Positions 33,519 to 43,900 of a stretch of DNA of 64,000 nt are shown one piece after another (within the stretch, counting starts at the first letter, position 1; every line of letters starts with the position of its first letter). The stretch is from NCBI RefSeq assembly GCF_021729135.1, contig NZ_JAJTWW010000008.1, positions 117,064 to 181,063 of the forward strand, read 5' to 3'. This DNA comes from Brevibacterium daeguense (lineage in GTDB: Bacteria > Actinomycetota > Actinomycetes > Actinomycetales > Brevibacteriaceae). Under the pieces are notes generated by a model. It did no database searches. It saw nothing but the letters and a program-made list of their open reading frames with translations, and was not told where the DNA came from. Made by a program: the position numbers and the translations under genes.

Positions 33519-34352
33519 ATGCGCATCGGGAATCTGGCAGGCCGACTGGTCGTGGTGTCCGGCGATCGGGCACTGGACGTCGAGCGGGCGAGCGGCGGGC
33601 AGTTCGATTCGCAGCCGCAGGCGATCTTCGATCGCTGGGCGGAGTTCACCGAATGGGCCGCGGGGCAGGACGCGGCCAGCGGCGACCCCTTTGATCCGCA
33701 GCAGCTCGAAGCGCCGGTTCCCCGACCGCCCCAGGTCTTCGGGATCGGCTTGAATTATCGCGACCACGCCGCCGAGGCGAACCTCGACATCCCGTCCGAG
33801 CCCATGGTCTTCACCAAGTTCCCGACCTCGGTCACGGGCCCCCACGCCGAGGTGGCGCTGTCCAGCGATCGGGTGGACTGGGAGGTCGAACTCGTCGTCG
33901 TGATCGGGCGGACCGGGCACCGGATTCCGCAGGAGCAGGCGTGGGATCACGTGGCGGGGCTGACCATCGGCCAGGACATCAGCGACCGGCGGGTGCAGTT
34001 CCGGGAGAAGCCCCCGCAGTTCTCCCTGGGCAAGTCCTACCCCGGCTACTCCCCCATCGGCCCGATCGTCGTCACCGCGGATGAGCTGCCCGACAGGGAT
34101 CGGCTGGCGATCGGGTGCCGGCTGGGCGAGGAGTCCGTGCAGGACGGGACGACGGCCGACCTGATCTTCCCCGTGGCCGAGATCATCGCCAAGCTCTCCG
34201 AGGTCGTCACACTGCTTCCCGGCGACATCATCTTCACCGGTACCCCGGCCGGCGTCGGCTCGACCCGCGAGCCCCGCCGGTACCTGCAGCCGGGCGAGGT
34301 CCTCACGAGCACGATCGAAGGCATCGGCCAGATGCGCACGAGCTTCGTGTGA
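33519..34352 (+). CDS. Fumarylacetoacetate hydrolase family protein
   Basis: A 277-aa FAH-fold hydrolase or decarboxylase. VFGIGLNYRDHAAEA, VDWEVELVVVIGRTGH with metal ligands Glu, GLTIGQDISDRRVQ, and DIIFTGTPAGVGSTREP near the end are the family's metal-site and loop motifs. Family members open acylpyruvates or isomerise homoprotocatechuate products. CAGGAGGAG is upstream of ATG 33519. It converges on selB with a 4-nt gap. Confidence 0.9.
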   Translation: MRIGNLAGRLVVVSGDRALDVERASGGQFDSQPQAIFDRWAEFTEWAAGQDAASGDPFDPQQLEAPVPRPPQVFGIGLNYRDHAAEANLDIPSEPMVFTKFPTSVTGPHAEVALSSDRVDWEVELVVVIGRTGHRIPQEQAWDHVAGLTIGQDISDRRVQFREKPPQFSLGKSYPGYSPIGPIVVTADELPDRDRLAIGCRLGEESVQDGTTADLIFPVAEIIAKLSEVVTLLPGDIIFTGTPAGVGSTREPRRYLQPGEVLTSTIEGIGQMRTSFV

Positions 34353-34356
34353 GTCC

Positions 34357-36144
34357 TCAGCGCACGACTGTCCGGTGACCGGCGTCCAGTCGCCGGGTCC
34401 ACCCGCGGGCATCGAGGTGCTCGAGGAGCGGGATCGCGACCCGACGGCTGGTGCCCAGCGCCTGCCTGGCCTGGCTGGTGGTGAACGGCTGCGGCAGGCG
34501 CGCCAGCTCTCTCATCGCCCGTGCCGGGGCGTCCGGCAGCAGTACGAGCCCTTCACCGATCCGCAGCAGGCGGCCCGCCCGCTCCGCGGCGGCGAGCTCC
34601 CGGGCACCGAGCCCGAGCCGGCGCAGGTCGTGGGCTTCCGGAGCGGTGAAGGGGTCGGCGGTCAGTCGCCGCTCGATCTCGCAGATCCCGGGCTCCGCTG
34701 CCCCGAGGTCCGGACGCCGCCCCGGCAGCCCGATGACGCCGCGGTCCGATTCGAGCCGGGCTTCGCGGACGACGACGTCGAGGAGTGCGTCGTCGGCGGG
34801 AGCCAGCAGATCGCGCGCGGCTTTGCGGGTGAGTCCGGCCGACAGCGGTTCGCGCACTGCGAGCTCCTCGACTGCTGAGCGCAGTCGGTCCCGCCAGGCG
34901 CCGAGCACCGGAGCGTGCACCCACCAGTCCCCGATCACCCGCACCGTCCCAGGCACCTGTGAAGGCGCCCGCAGGCCGAGCTTCTCCAGGTCCGCCAGGC
35001 GCACCGCCGCCCGCCGCTGCACCTCGGTGAGCACGTCGCCTTCGGGGACCATCCCGGCCAGCTGGGCCGCGCGCCGGGCGCTGTCACCGCGGCGGGTCAG
35101 TGCGGGCGGGTCGAGGTCGAGGAGCTGGGCGCCGGCCAGCACGGAGCGGCTCCCCGGTCCGCGCAGCACCAGGCGGTCCCCCAGCTGGAGGGGCAGACCG
35201 TGGTCGAGGCTCAGGCGGGCATGCTCGCCGTCGAACGGGCGCAGTCGACCGGGGACGGCCGCGGTGCCGACATGGACCTGCACCTGCAAGGGGGCAGCGC
35301 TCAGGAGCGCACCGGTCGTGCGCCGCACATCGATGCCGGACACCACCGGCCAGCGTTCAGGGGTGACCAGCACGTCACCGCGCTGGACCTCGTCGGCGGC
35401 GATGCCGCGCAGGTTGACCGCGACGCGGCTGCTCGGGCCGATCGCGGACTGTGCCGTATTGCGGCTGTGGAGTGCCCGGACCGTGACCATCCGCTGCTCG
35501 CCCCGCGCGTGCAGCTGCAGGCTGTCGCCGGTGCGCAGGGTTCCGGCGGTCAGCGTGCCGGTGACGACGGTTCCCGCCCCGGTGATCGTGAATGAGCGGT
35601 CGACCCACAGCCGGACCCGCGCGGTCGGGTCCGGGGCGGGCAGAGTGCGCAGCACCTCGTCGAGGGTGCGGGTGAGCTCCGGCAGACCTCCTCCGGTCAC
35701 CGCGGACACGGCAACCACCGGCGCATCGCGCAACCCGGTTGCGGCCAGTTCGGCGCGCACCTGGGCTCGCACCTCGTCGGCGCGGCCCGGGGCGCGGTCG
35801 CTGCGGGTGAGGACCACCAGGCCGTGCTCGATTCCGAGGGCGGCGACGGCGTCACGGTGGTCGCTCGACTGCGCCTGCCAGCCCTCGTCGGCGGCCACGA
35901 CGAAGCAGACTGCGGGAGCCGGGCCCAGCCCGGCGAGCATGTTGCCGAGGAAGCGCTCGTGCCCGGGAACGTCGACGAATGCGACATCCCGACCCGAAGG
36001 CAGCCGCGTCCACGCGAAGCCGAGGTCGATGGTGAGTCCCCGGCGTCGCTCCTCCTCCCAGCGGTCGGGCTCCATGCCGGTCATGGCGCGCACCAGTGTG
36101 CTCTTGCCGTGGTCGACGTGGCCGGCGGTGGCGACGACGAACAT
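34357..36144 (-). CDS. selB: Selenocysteine-specific elongation factor SelB
   Basis: A 595-aa GTPase that carries Sec-tRNA to UGA codons marked by a SECIS hairpin. The EF-Tu-like G domain shows TAGHVDHGKSTLVRAMTG (G1), DVPGHERFLGNM (G3) and VLTRSD (G4, the usual SelB variation of NKxD). The C-terminal 200 residues form the winged-helix domains that bind the SECIS loop; the recognisable unit is TTSQARQALGTSRRVAIPLLEHL. The ATG shares one base with the selA stop (TGATG). With selA, selC and selD it makes a complete Sec system. Confidence 0.97.
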   Translation of the reverse strand: MFVVATAGHVDHGKSTLVRAMTGMEPDRWEEERRRGLTIDLGFAWTRLPSGRDVAFVDVPGHERFLGNMLAGLGPAPAVCFVVAADEGWQAQSSDHRDAVAALGIEHGLVVLTRSDRAPGRADEVRAQVRAELAATGLRDAPVVAVSAVTGGGLPELTRTLDEVLRTLPAPDPTARVRLWVDRSFTITGAGTVVTGTLTAGTLRTGDSLQLHARGEQRMVTVRALHSRNTAQSAIGPSSRVAVNLRGIAADEVQRGDVLVTPERWPVVSGIDVRRTTGALLSAAPLQVQVHVGTAAVPGRLRPFDGEHARLSLDHGLPLQLGDRLVLRGPGSRSVLAGAQLLDLDPPALTRRGDSARRAAQLAGMVPEGDVLTEVQRRAAVRLADLEKLGLRAPSQVPGTVRVIGDWWVHAPVLGAWRDRLRSAVEELAVREPLSAGLTRKAARDLLAPADDALLDVVVREARLESDRGVIGLPGRRPDLGAAEPGICEIERRLTADPFTAPEAHDLRRLGLGARELAAAERAGRLLRIGEGLVLLPDAPARAMRELARLPQPFTTSQARQALGTSRRVAIPLLEHLDARGWTRRLDAGHRTVVR

Positions 36145-37487
36145 CAGCCGGTGCCGTCTGCGGTGTTGGGTGAGCCGGCCAGGCGAGTCGCCGCGATCGC
36201 GCTGTGCAGCGCGGTGAGCAGCCGCTCGTCCTCGCCTTCCGGGATGCATCTGAGGTCGAGCAGGCACGCCCCGCCGTGGACGCGCGGGAGGACAGCAGGG
36301 TCCCCGACGCGCAGCGGACGGGCGACCGCCGCGGGCAGCCGGACGGCCCAGCCGGGCAGCGGCACCTCGGGCGCTCCCCCGCCGCCGACCCGCCCGTCGT
36401 GCTGGACCAGTTCCCCGCCGACGGCTGCGGCAAGGCGCTCCGCCCGCTCCCGGAGGCGGTCGGGGTCGGCGTGCAGCGCTTCCGCAACGGGTGTCGGCCC
36501 ACCGGCGAGGGTGGCCTCCAATGCCGCGAGGGTGAGCTTGTCGGCGCGCACTGCTCGGGCCAGCGGGTGGCGGGCCAGCCGGGCGATCACCTCGGCGCGT
36601 CCCAGCAGCAGTCCCGCCTGGGGGCCGCCGAGGAGTTTGTCGCCGCTCGCGATGACGACGTCCGCCCCGGCGCTGAGCGCACCGGACAGGTCGGGCTCGT
36701 CGGGGAGCAGGAGGTCGCGGTTCGGCAGTCCGCTGCCGAGGTCGACGACGAGCGGCACGCCGTGCTCTGCTGCCAGACCGCGCAGCCGACCGATGTCGAC
36801 GCCCGAGGTGAAGCCGCTGATCCGGAAGTTGCTCGGGTGCACCTTGAGCAGGCAGCCGGTGTCCGGGCCGAGCGCGTCGGCGTAGTCGTTCAGGTGGGTC
36901 CGGTTCGTGGTGCCGACCTCGCGCAGCCGCGATCCGGTGGACGCGATGAGGTCCGGCAACCGGAAGCCCGCGCCGATCTCGATGAGCTCCCCGCGGCTGA
37001 TGACCACTTCACCGGTGCCGGCCAGCGCAGTCGTGGCGAGCACCAGCGCGGCGGCGCCGTTGTTGACGATGAGGGCGTCCTCCGCTCCCGGGCACACCGC
37101 CAGCAGTGCCTCGCGGGCAGCTGCGCCGCGCCGGGACCGCTGACCGGTCGCCAGGTCCAGCTCCACGTCGACGTAGCCGGCGGCGGCGAGCAGCGCCGCG
37201 CGCGCGGCATCCGAGAGCGGCGCACGGCCGAGGTTCGTGTGGACGACGACGCCGGTGGCATTGAGCACGGGGCGCAGCGACGCGGCATCGGTGACGCTGA
37301 TCGTGTTGATGACTGCTTCGGCGACGTCCTCGGGCGCGAGTTCACCGCGCCGGGCCTGTTCCTGTGCCTCCTGCACGATCCTGCGGATGCGGCCCTCGCT
37401 GAGCCGGCCGTGCTCCCGCTGCACGTCGGGCTGGGCCAGCAGCTGGTCGGTGCGCGGAATCCGTCGCCGCGGCTCGTCGCGGGTCAC
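36144..37487 (-). CDS. selA: L-seryl-tRNA(Sec) selenium transferase SelA
   Basis: A 447-aa PLP enzyme converting seryl-tRNA(Sec) to selenocysteinyl-tRNA(Sec) with selenophosphate. The PLP lysine is Lys284 in ASGDKLLGGPQAGLL; the family N-terminus RPVLNATGVVVHTNLGRAPLS and VNNGAAALVLATTAL are present. The 5' end lies about 90 nt before selC, and its stop is coupled to selB. The likely transcript is selA-selB, with selC just upstream on the same strand. Confidence 0.97.
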   Translation of the reverse strand: MTRDEPRRRIPRTDQLLAQPDVQREHGRLSEGRIRRIVQEAQEQARRGELAPEDVAEAVINTISVTDAASLRPVLNATGVVVHTNLGRAPLSDAARAALLAAAGYVDVELDLATGQRSRRGAAAREALLAVCPGAEDALIVNNGAAALVLATTALAGTGEVVISRGELIEIGAGFRLPDLIASTGSRLREVGTTNRTHLNDYADALGPDTGCLLKVHPSNFRISGFTSGVDIGRLRGLAAEHGVPLVVDLGSGLPNRDLLLPDEPDLSGALSAGADVVIASGDKLLGGPQAGLLLGRAEVIARLARHPLARAVRADKLTLAALEATLAGGPTPVAEALHADPDRLRERAERLAAAVGGELVQHDGRVGGGGAPEVPLPGWAVRLPAAVARPLRVGDPAVLPRVHGGACLLDLRCIPEGEDERLLTALHSAIAATRLAGSPNTADGTG

Positions 37488-37578
37488 AGTCCCACCCCTC
37501 CTCGCTCTGCCGGTGAGCGCGGTGTCGGCGACCGCACAGCCGGCGCTCGCCCGGCCGTGTGCCGGCTCTTAAGTCCGT

Positions 37579-37673
37579 TGGCGGAGGCGGACGGGAATCG
37601 AACCCGCCAGACCGAGATGCTCGGTCTCGCCGGTTTTGAAGACCGGGGGGCCCACCAGGACCCGGACGCCTCC
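37579..37673 (-). tRNA. selC: tRNA-Sec (anticodon UCA)
   Basis: A 95-nt tRNA with an unusually long body. The anticodon stem CCGGT/ACCGG frames the loop CTTCAAA with anticodon TCA (37637-37639). The variable arm is a perfect 8-bp hairpin, AGACCGAG-CAT-CTCGGTCT, the selenocysteine hallmark. The acceptor begins GGAGGCGT and ends CCGCCTCC, discriminator G, encoded CCA; seven of eight acceptor pairs match (a T/C mismatch at the eighth). The T loop TTCGATT is standard. The gene is placed between selA and selD. Confidence 0.97.
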
Positions 37674-37704
37674 ACGTGCACAGTAGCACCGGCCGCGGAC
37701 GGGT

Positions 37705-37720
37705 GTGTCGCAGACGACAC
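37705..37720. promoter_or_regulatory. Short hairpin between selC and selD
   Basis: GTGTCG, loop CAGA, CGACAC: a perfect 6-bp stem in the 64-nt gap between the divergent selC and selD genes, 18 nt before the selD ATG. It may be a regulator site or part of the selD leader. It lies in the promoter zone, so a terminator role is unlikely. Confidence 0.35.
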
Positions 37721-37737
37721 CGGGCTATGGTGGGCGC

Positions 37738-38769
37738 ATGAATGCCACCAGCGCTTCCCGAGGACAGGCGTCCGCAGCCGCACGCCTGCCTTCCACGGTC
37801 CGCCTCACCGGCTACGCGCACGGCGGGGGCTGCGCCTGCAAGATCCCGCCCGGTGAGCTGGAGGACGTCGTCAGGGGTCTCACCGGGCAGGCGAGCGAGA
37901 ATGTGCTCGTCGGGCTCGACGACGGCGACGATGCCGCGGCCGTGCGGATCCGGGATGACCTGGCAGTGCTGTCGACCGCGGACTTCTTCACTCCGGTCGT
38001 CGACGACGCCTACGACTGGGGCCGGATCGCCGCGGCGAACGCGCTGTCGGACGTCTACGCGATGGGTGGGCGCCCCGTCACCGCGGTCAACCTGGTCGGG
38101 TGGCCGCGGGACGTGCTGCCGATGGAGCTGCTCAGCGAGGTGCTGCGCGGCGGCCTGGACGTGGCTTCTGAGGCCGGGTGCCCCGTTGCCGGCGGGCATT
38201 CCGTCGACGACCCGGAGCCCAAGTACGGAATGGCGGTCACCGGCATCGCGCATCCGGACCGGCTGCTGCGCAACGACGCCGCCGTGCCCGGGCTGCCGCT
38301 GACGCTGACCAAGCCGATCGGACTGGGGCTGCTCAACAACCGTCACAAGCAGACCGGTGAGGTGTTCGCCGATGCGGTGGCCACCATGACTCGTCTGAAC
38401 CGGGATGCCGCCGAGGCGGCCGTCGCTGCCGGCATCCGTGCCGCCACCGACATCACCGGCTTCGGTCTGCTCGGCCATCTCCACAAGCTGTGCCGCGCCT
38501 CGGGTGTGGGTGCGGTCATCGATCGCAGCGCGGTTCCCCTCATCGACGGCGCGGCCGAGGCGCTGCGCGACGGCTTCATCTCCGGGGGCACCCGCCGCAA
38601 CCTCGACTGGGTCCGCCCGCACCTGCGTCCCGGGCCGGGAATCGCCGAGGACGACCTGCTGGTGCTCGCGGATGCGCAGACCTCCGGGGGACTGCTGGTC
38701 GTCGGCGAACTGCCCGGACATCCGGTGATCGGCCACACCGTGGCCGGGTCCGGCATCGAGATCCGCTGA
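37738..38769 (+). CDS. selD: Selenide, water dikinase SelD
   Basis: A 343-aa enzyme making selenophosphate from selenide and ATP. The catalytic segment AHGGGCACKIPPGEL holds Cys32 and Lys35; here it is Cys, so SelD itself is not a selenoprotein. ADFFTPVVDDAYDWGRIAAANALSDVYAMGG is the ATP/metal region (two segments around DDAYDW), and ATDITGFGLLGH follows. ATG 37738 is preferred to an in-frame GTG at 37705, since the family begins near RLTGYAHGGGC. It is divergent from selC-selA-selB. Confidence 0.95.
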   Translation: MNATSASRGQASAAARLPSTVRLTGYAHGGGCACKIPPGELEDVVRGLTGQASENVLVGLDDGDDAAAVRIRDDLAVLSTADFFTPVVDDAYDWGRIAAANALSDVYAMGGRPVTAVNLVGWPRDVLPMELLSEVLRGGLDVASEAGCPVAGGHSVDDPEPKYGMAVTGIAHPDRLLRNDAAVPGLPLTLTKPIGLGLLNNRHKQTGEVFADAVATMTRLNRDAAEAAVAAGIRAATDITGFGLLGHLHKLCRASGVGAVIDRSAVPLIDGAAEALRDGFISGGTRRNLDWVRPHLRPGPGIAEDDLLVLADAQTSGGLLVVGELPGHPVIGHTVAGSGIEIR

Positions 38770-38771
38770 CT

Positions 38772-38791
38772 CGCCAGGGCCGCCGCTGGCG
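38772..38791. terminator. Hairpin between convergent selD and the formate dehydrogenase operon
   Basis: CGCCAG, 8-nt loop, CTGGCG: a 6-bp GC stem directly after the selD stop and just past the nrfD-like stop on the other strand. It is followed by a 16-bp tandem duplication (38791-38806 and 38807-38822, one mismatch) that runs into the last codons of the nrfD-like gene. A bidirectional terminator is plausible. Confidence 0.45.
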
Positions 38792-38807
38792 TCAGTCGGC
38801 GGTCGTG

Positions 38808-39896
38808 TCAGCCGGCGGTCGTGATCGAGTCGTGGGTGATGCCCGCGCGGCGGCGCGCGGCCAGCCGCCTCTTCTGCGGTTCGATCGTGTAGCGGGGGTC
38901 GGCGGCGGAGTTCAGTCCCGCGTGCAGGACTCCGAAGCGGGTCAGCGCCGACCCCGCGAGCAGAGCGGCCCCCGAGGCGGCAGCCACGATCCGATTGCCC
39001 CCGCCGAGCAGCGCGCCGAGACCGCCGACGGCCACGAGCCGCCGGCTCCAGCGGAGCGTCTGCCCGGGACCTCCCTCGTGCAGCGGCTCCGCGGCCACCG
39101 GGTCCATTCGTCGCTCCATCACCTGCGTGGCGACGAGATCCCCGGCTGCGCCGAGCACCGCGAGCGCCCGGGCTGGACGCGCCTGGGACACCGAGGTGGT
39201 GATGATGCCCAGCCCGCCTGAGGCCAGCGCGGCCGAGCTCACGAAGACGAACGGCAGGTCCTCCCTGGCGGCGTTCCACGTGGGGACGGCGGTGTCGGAC
39301 AGGAGTACGGCCGTGTAGGCGGCCAGCGGAGCGGCGAACACCGCCGCCACCACGCCGGCCGGGTGCTCCGCCGCACGCAGCACCTTCCGCAGCGGACCCA
39401 GCGGCGCCCGGCAGTCGGTCATCCGGTCGACTTCCGAGACCGCGGCGACCCCGGCGCCGGTGCTGAACGCAGCCAGGATCCAGGAGCCCAGGCTCATCGG
39501 CGAGGTGAGCTTGATGGTGCGCAGCATGTTGAGGAAGCGTTCGGGCCGGCCCAGATCGGTGACCAGCGCGATCGCACCGACGCCGGCGGCCGCCACCGCC
39601 GAGATCCGGCTGTTGCGCCGCAGCTCCGGCAGGTCCGCGAGCTGGGCACCCAGGGCGAGAAGCGACGAGCCGCCGGCGACCCCGCCGAGGACGAAGTAGA
39701 CGGCGATCGGATTCTCCCAGGGCGGCGCCTTGACCACCGGCCGGCCGTAGTACGAGGTGAATTCCGGCTCCGGCACCATCGGCATCTCGCGGGAGCCGTC
39801 TGCCCCACCCGCGCCGCGGCGGCGCCCCTTCCCCCCGCGCCGGCGCTTCCGGGGCGGTTCGGGAGGACGGTAGCTGTCGAATTCGGTGACGGTCAC
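38808..39896 (-). CDS. NrfD-type membrane subunit of formate dehydrogenase
   Basis: A 362-aa integral membrane protein of the NrfD/PsrC family, which anchors the catalytic dimer and passes electrons to quinone. After an Arg/Lys/Gly-rich hydrophilic N-terminus, hydrophobic helices start at IAVYFVLGGVAGGSSLLALGA (broken here by the GG pair); PMSLGSWILAAFSTG and PTWNAAREDLPFVF are further conserved stretches. The start is GTG 39896, overlapping the fdhB stop as GTGA. It is the last gene of fdhA-fdhB-nrfD. It replaces the FdnI cytochrome b used in enterics. Confidence 0.88.
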   Translation of the reverse strand: MTVTEFDSYRPPEPPRKRRRGGKGRRRGAGGADGSREMPMVPEPEFTSYYGRPVVKAPPWENPIAVYFVLGGVAGGSSLLALGAQLADLPELRRNSRISAVAAAGVGAIALVTDLGRPERFLNMLRTIKLTSPMSLGSWILAAFSTGAGVAAVSEVDRMTDCRAPLGPLRKVLRAAEHPAGVVAAVFAAPLAAYTAVLLSDTAVPTWNAAREDLPFVFVSSAALASGGLGIITTSVSQARPARALAVLGAAGDLVATQVMERRMDPVAAEPLHEGGPGQTLRWSRRLVAVGGLGALLGGGNRIVAAASGAALLAGSALTRFGVLHAGLNSAADPRYTIEPQKRRLAARRRAGITHDSITTAG

Positions 39897-40912
39897 CGGC
39901 GCCCTCCTGCGACGAACGCCACCGCTGTCGCTGCCAGCATCCCCGCAGCGGCGATCCCGGCGCGCTTGAACATCTGCGGCAGGTCCGCTGTCGGCACCCG
40001 AGGATCCGGCGGCAGTCCGTAGACCTCGGGCTCGTCGAGCAGCAGGAACACCGAACCGGTGCCGCCGACGCCGTCGAAGTCGTTGGCACCGTAGAGGCGC
40101 GCCTCCGACATGCCCTGCGTCTGGAGTTCCGCCACCCGCTGCCGGGCGGTGGCGACCATCTCCTCGCGGTCGCCGTACTTGATCGACGTCGTGGGGCAGG
40201 CCTGGGCGCACGCCGGGGTCTGGTCGTCGACCATCCGGTCGTAGCACAGGGTGCACTTCTGGGCGACGCCGACGTTGCGGGTGGCTGCCTGCTCCCCCGG
40301 CGTGAAGTCACGCTCGGTCTTCGGGGCGACGATGCCGTCGCTGCGCCGCTCGATGACACCGAACGGACAGCCCGCCACACAGGTTCCGCAGCCGTTGCAC
40401 ACGTCGTCCTGCACCACCACCGTCCCGAACTCCGTGCGGAACAGCGCACCGGTCGGGCACACGTCCAGACAGCCGGCGTTCGTGCAGTGCTTGCACACAT
40501 CCGAGGACATCAGCCAGCGGAACTCGGGCGTGTCCGGCGGCGTGGTGTCGGAGGAAGCGGTGTCGGATGGCACGATGCCGGGTGCGGCGGAGCTCGGTCG
40601 GGAGGCGGGGGGTCCGATGCCGGGCATGCCGAGGCTGACGAGGGCGCGGCCGGATTCGCGGGCCTGCTCGATCTGCTGTCCGCTCTGCTCGACGAAGGCG
40701 ACGTGGCGCCAGGTGTCGGCGCCGAGTGAGCCGGTGTTGTCGTAGGAGGATTCGAGCAGCTCGAAGGCGGAGTCGTGCGGGTTGCGATTCCATTCCTTGC
40801 AAGCGACCTCACAGGCCTTGCAGCCGATGCAGATCGAGGTGTCGGTGAAGAACCCCTTGCGCGGATGCTCGTGATGCGCGATGTGGTCGGGAGCCTCGGT
40901 GAGCTGTCGCAT
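39893..40912 (-). CDS. fdhB: Formate dehydrogenase iron-sulfur (beta) subunit
   Basis: A 339-aa ferredoxin-like subunit with four Cys clusters for [4Fe-4S] centres: CIGCKACEVACKEW, CKHCTNAGCLDVCPTGA, CNGCGTCVAGCPFG and CTLCYDR...CAQACPTTS. It relays electrons from the catalytic subunit to the NrfD-like subunit. A Pro/Ser/Thr-Asp rich insert (PSDTASSDTTPPDTPEF) lengthens the loop before cluster two. A hydrophobic C-terminal helix (IAAAGMLAATAVAFVAGG) probably anchors it to the membrane. The start directly abuts the fdhA stop. Confidence 0.93.
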   Translation of the reverse strand: MRQLTEAPDHIAHHEHPRKGFFTDTSICIGCKACEVACKEWNRNPHDSAFELLESSYDNTGSLGADTWRHVAFVEQSGQQIEQARESGRALVSLGMPGIGPPASRPSSAAPGIVPSDTASSDTTPPDTPEFRWLMSSDVCKHCTNAGCLDVCPTGALFRTEFGTVVVQDDVCNGCGTCVAGCPFGVIERRSDGIVAPKTERDFTPGEQAATRNVGVAQKCTLCYDRMVDDQTPACAQACPTTSIKYGDREEMVATARQRVAELQTQGMSEARLYGANDFDGVGGTGSVFLLLDEPEVYGLPPDPRVPTADLPQMFKRAGIAAAGMLAATAVAFVAGGRR

Positions 40913-43900
40913 CTAGCCCTCCCTCTCGGTCTCGGTGCCCGGTGTGTCCGGTGCGGCAGGTGTGCCCGGTATCCCGGCTGCGTTCGCTGTCCCCGGTGCG
41001 GCAGGTCCCCCGACTGCGCCCGATGTGCCGGGGTCGGTGACGCGCTCGTTGCTGGTCTCCGGTGTCAGGCCGGCGCGGGTCTGGTAGTCGGCGATCAGCG
41101 CGAGCAGCTCTGCGCCGTGCGGGCGGCGCCCGGGCCTGATGTCGCAGGAGCCGACCTTCGACTCCTGGATCTGCACGTTCGGGTCCAGGGTGATGCCCAG
41201 CAGATCGTTGGCCGCGTCGCCGGTCACGAAGGCCTCGCCGCCGACGCCCCAGTGGTAGGGCAGCCCGACCTGGTGCACCGGCCGGCCGCCCACGGTCAGC
41301 GTCCTCATCCGCTCGGTGACGAGCACCTTCGCCTCGATGGCCGCGCGCGGGGAGATGATCGTCGCCCAGCCGTAGGGTTCGAGGCCGCGCTCCGCGGCCA
41401 GCTCCGGCGAGACCTCGCAGAACATCTCCGGCTGCAGCTCGGACAGGTAGGGCAGCCACCGGCTCATGCCCCCGGCCGTGTGGTGCTCGGTCAGCCGGTA
41501 GGTCGTGAAGATGCAGGGGTAGACGCCCACCCCTGCGGCGTTCGCGCTCGGGGCGCTGAGGTTGTCGGTGCGGGGGAAGGTGATGCGGGCCGGGCTCTGC
41601 TGCTGGGTGTAGAGCGGGTTGTCGACCGGCGACTCCTGGGCCTCGTAATGGGTGGGCAGCGGTCCGTCGACCATGCCCTTGGGAGCGAACAGCCAGCCCT
41701 TGCCGTCCGCCTGCATGATAAAGGGATCATCACCGGCCAGACCCGCAGCACCGCCGGCCCTCGGGTCGGACGGGCTGCCGGGCGCTCGGTCGACCGGGAA
41801 GTCGGGGACGTCCTGCCCGGTCCACTGCTGCTTCTCCTCGTCCCACCACACGAACTTCTTCCGCTCGCTCCAGGGCCTGCCCTCGGGGTCGGCGGAGGCA
41901 CGGTTGTAGAGGATCCGCCGGTTCGACGGCCACGCCCAGCCCCACTCGGGCGCGTTCGGACCCTGCTCGTGGCCGGGTCGGCGATTGGCGGCGTGGTTGA
42001 TGCCGTCGGCGTACACCCCCGAGTAGATCCAGCAGCCGCCGGCCGTGGAGCCGTCGGGCTTCATCTCGGTGTACGACGACAGCGGCCGGCCGGCCTGCGG
42101 GCCGGTGAGGTGAGTGCCGTTGATCTCGGCGAGGACCGCCTCGGGGTCGGGGTCGCCGTGCTCGTCCGTGGGGTAGTCCCACATCAGATCGAGCAGCGGC
42201 CGGTCGCGCTCGTCGGTCGACTCTGCCAGCCTGGACCGGATGCGCCTGCCCAGCTCGTAGAAGAAGTGCAGCTCGCTCTGGCAGTCGCCCGGCGGGGTGG
42301 TCGCCTGATGCCGCCACTGCAGGAGTCGCTGCGTCTGCGTGAAGGTGCCGGCCTTCTCGACGTGGGTGGCGGCCGGCATGAAGAACACCTCGGTCTCGAT
42401 GTCCTCGGTGCGCAGCTCGCCCGAGGCGATCTCCGGGCCGTCCTTCCACCAGGTCGCGGTCTCGATCAGGCTGAAGTCGCGGACCACCAGCCACTTGAGG
42501 TGGGCCATGCCCAGGCGCTGCATCCGGCCGTGCGCCGAACCGACCGCAGGGTTCTGCCCGAACACGAAGTAGCCGTCGACCTCGTCGTCGAGCATGCTCA
42601 TCACGGTCTGGTAGGTGCCGTGCGCGCCGTTGAGCCGCGGCAGGTAGCTGTAGGCCCAGTCGTTGTCCGCCTGCGCGGCATCGCCCCACCACGCCTTGAG
42701 CAGGCTGATGGTGTAGGCGTCCGCATGAGCCCAGTACCCCTTCTGGGTTCGGCTCGACACGGAGTCGAGGTAGTCCTCCAGACTGTCCATCCCGACCCGC
42801 GGCATCGGGAGATATCCGGGCAGCAGGTTGAACAGCGTCGGAATGTCGGTCGAGCCCTGGATGCTCGCGTGGCCGCGCAGCGCCATGATGCCGCCGCCGG
42901 GCCTGCCCATGTTGCCCAGCAGCAGCTGGAGGATCGAGGCTGCGCGAATGAACTGGGCGCCCGTGGTGTGCTGGGTCCAGCCGACCGCGTAGGCGAAGCA
43001 CGTGGTCCGCTCCCGGCCGGAGTTCTCCGTGATCGTCCGCGCCAGGTAGTCGAAGTCCTCGACGGAGATCCCGCAGGCGTCGCGGACCATCTCCGGGGTG
43101 TAGCGCGAATAGTGGCGCTTGAGGATCTGGAACACCGTGCGGGGATGCTGCAGAGTGGGATCCGATTCGAACTCTGGATGCTCGATCGGCGGGCCGCCGC
43201 TGCCGTACTGGTGCCCGGCCGCCCGCTCGGAGGTGTCCGCCCCGTGCTCGTAGTCGTCGGCGTGCGCGTCGTCTTCCCGGTGCTCGTGGTCGTCGGGGTC
43301 GGTTGTCCCGGAACCGGCCTCCGTCCCCGAGGCGTCGTGCTCCCTGCGCGAGTACGCCCAGGACTCCAGGTCGTACTCCCCCGTCTCCGGGTCGTACCCG
43401 GAGAACAGCCCGTCGAGGTCTTCCGTGTCACGGAAGTCCTCGTTGACGATGGTCGCAGCGTTCGTGTACGCGACGACGTACTCCTTGAACCACAGCTCGT
43501 TGCTCAGGACGTGGTTGATGAGCGCGCCGAGCAGCACGATGTCGGAGCCGGCCCGAATGGGGACGTGTCTGTCGGCGACGGCGCTGGTCCGCGTGAACCG
43601 TGGGTCGACATGGATGACCTTGGCGCCTCGGGCCTTGGCCTCAGTGACCCACTGGTAGCCGACAGGGTGGCATTCGGCCATGTTCGAGCCCTGGATGACG
43701 ATGCAGTCCGCATTGGCCATGTCCTGCAGCGTCTGCGTGGCACCGCCGCGTCCGAACGAGGTTCCCAGACCGGGAACCGTGGCGGAGTGTCAAATGCGGG
43801 CCTGGTTCTCGATCTGCACGGCGCCGGCGGCGGTGAAGAGCTTCTTGATCAGGTAGTTCTCTTCGTTGTCGAGGGTGGCACCGCCGAGTGCTGCGATTCC

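Noticed and set aside
37342..40500. A 1052-codon minus-strand frame crossing selC, selD and the nrfD-like gene
   Set aside because: It runs through a tRNA and antisense to selD; its residues are Arg/Ser-rich without homology.
40913..43720. fdhA read as two separate genes (40913-43720 and 43790-44362)
   Set aside because: The gap is a single TGA at the FDH selenocysteine position with a proper SECIS; both halves are one protein.
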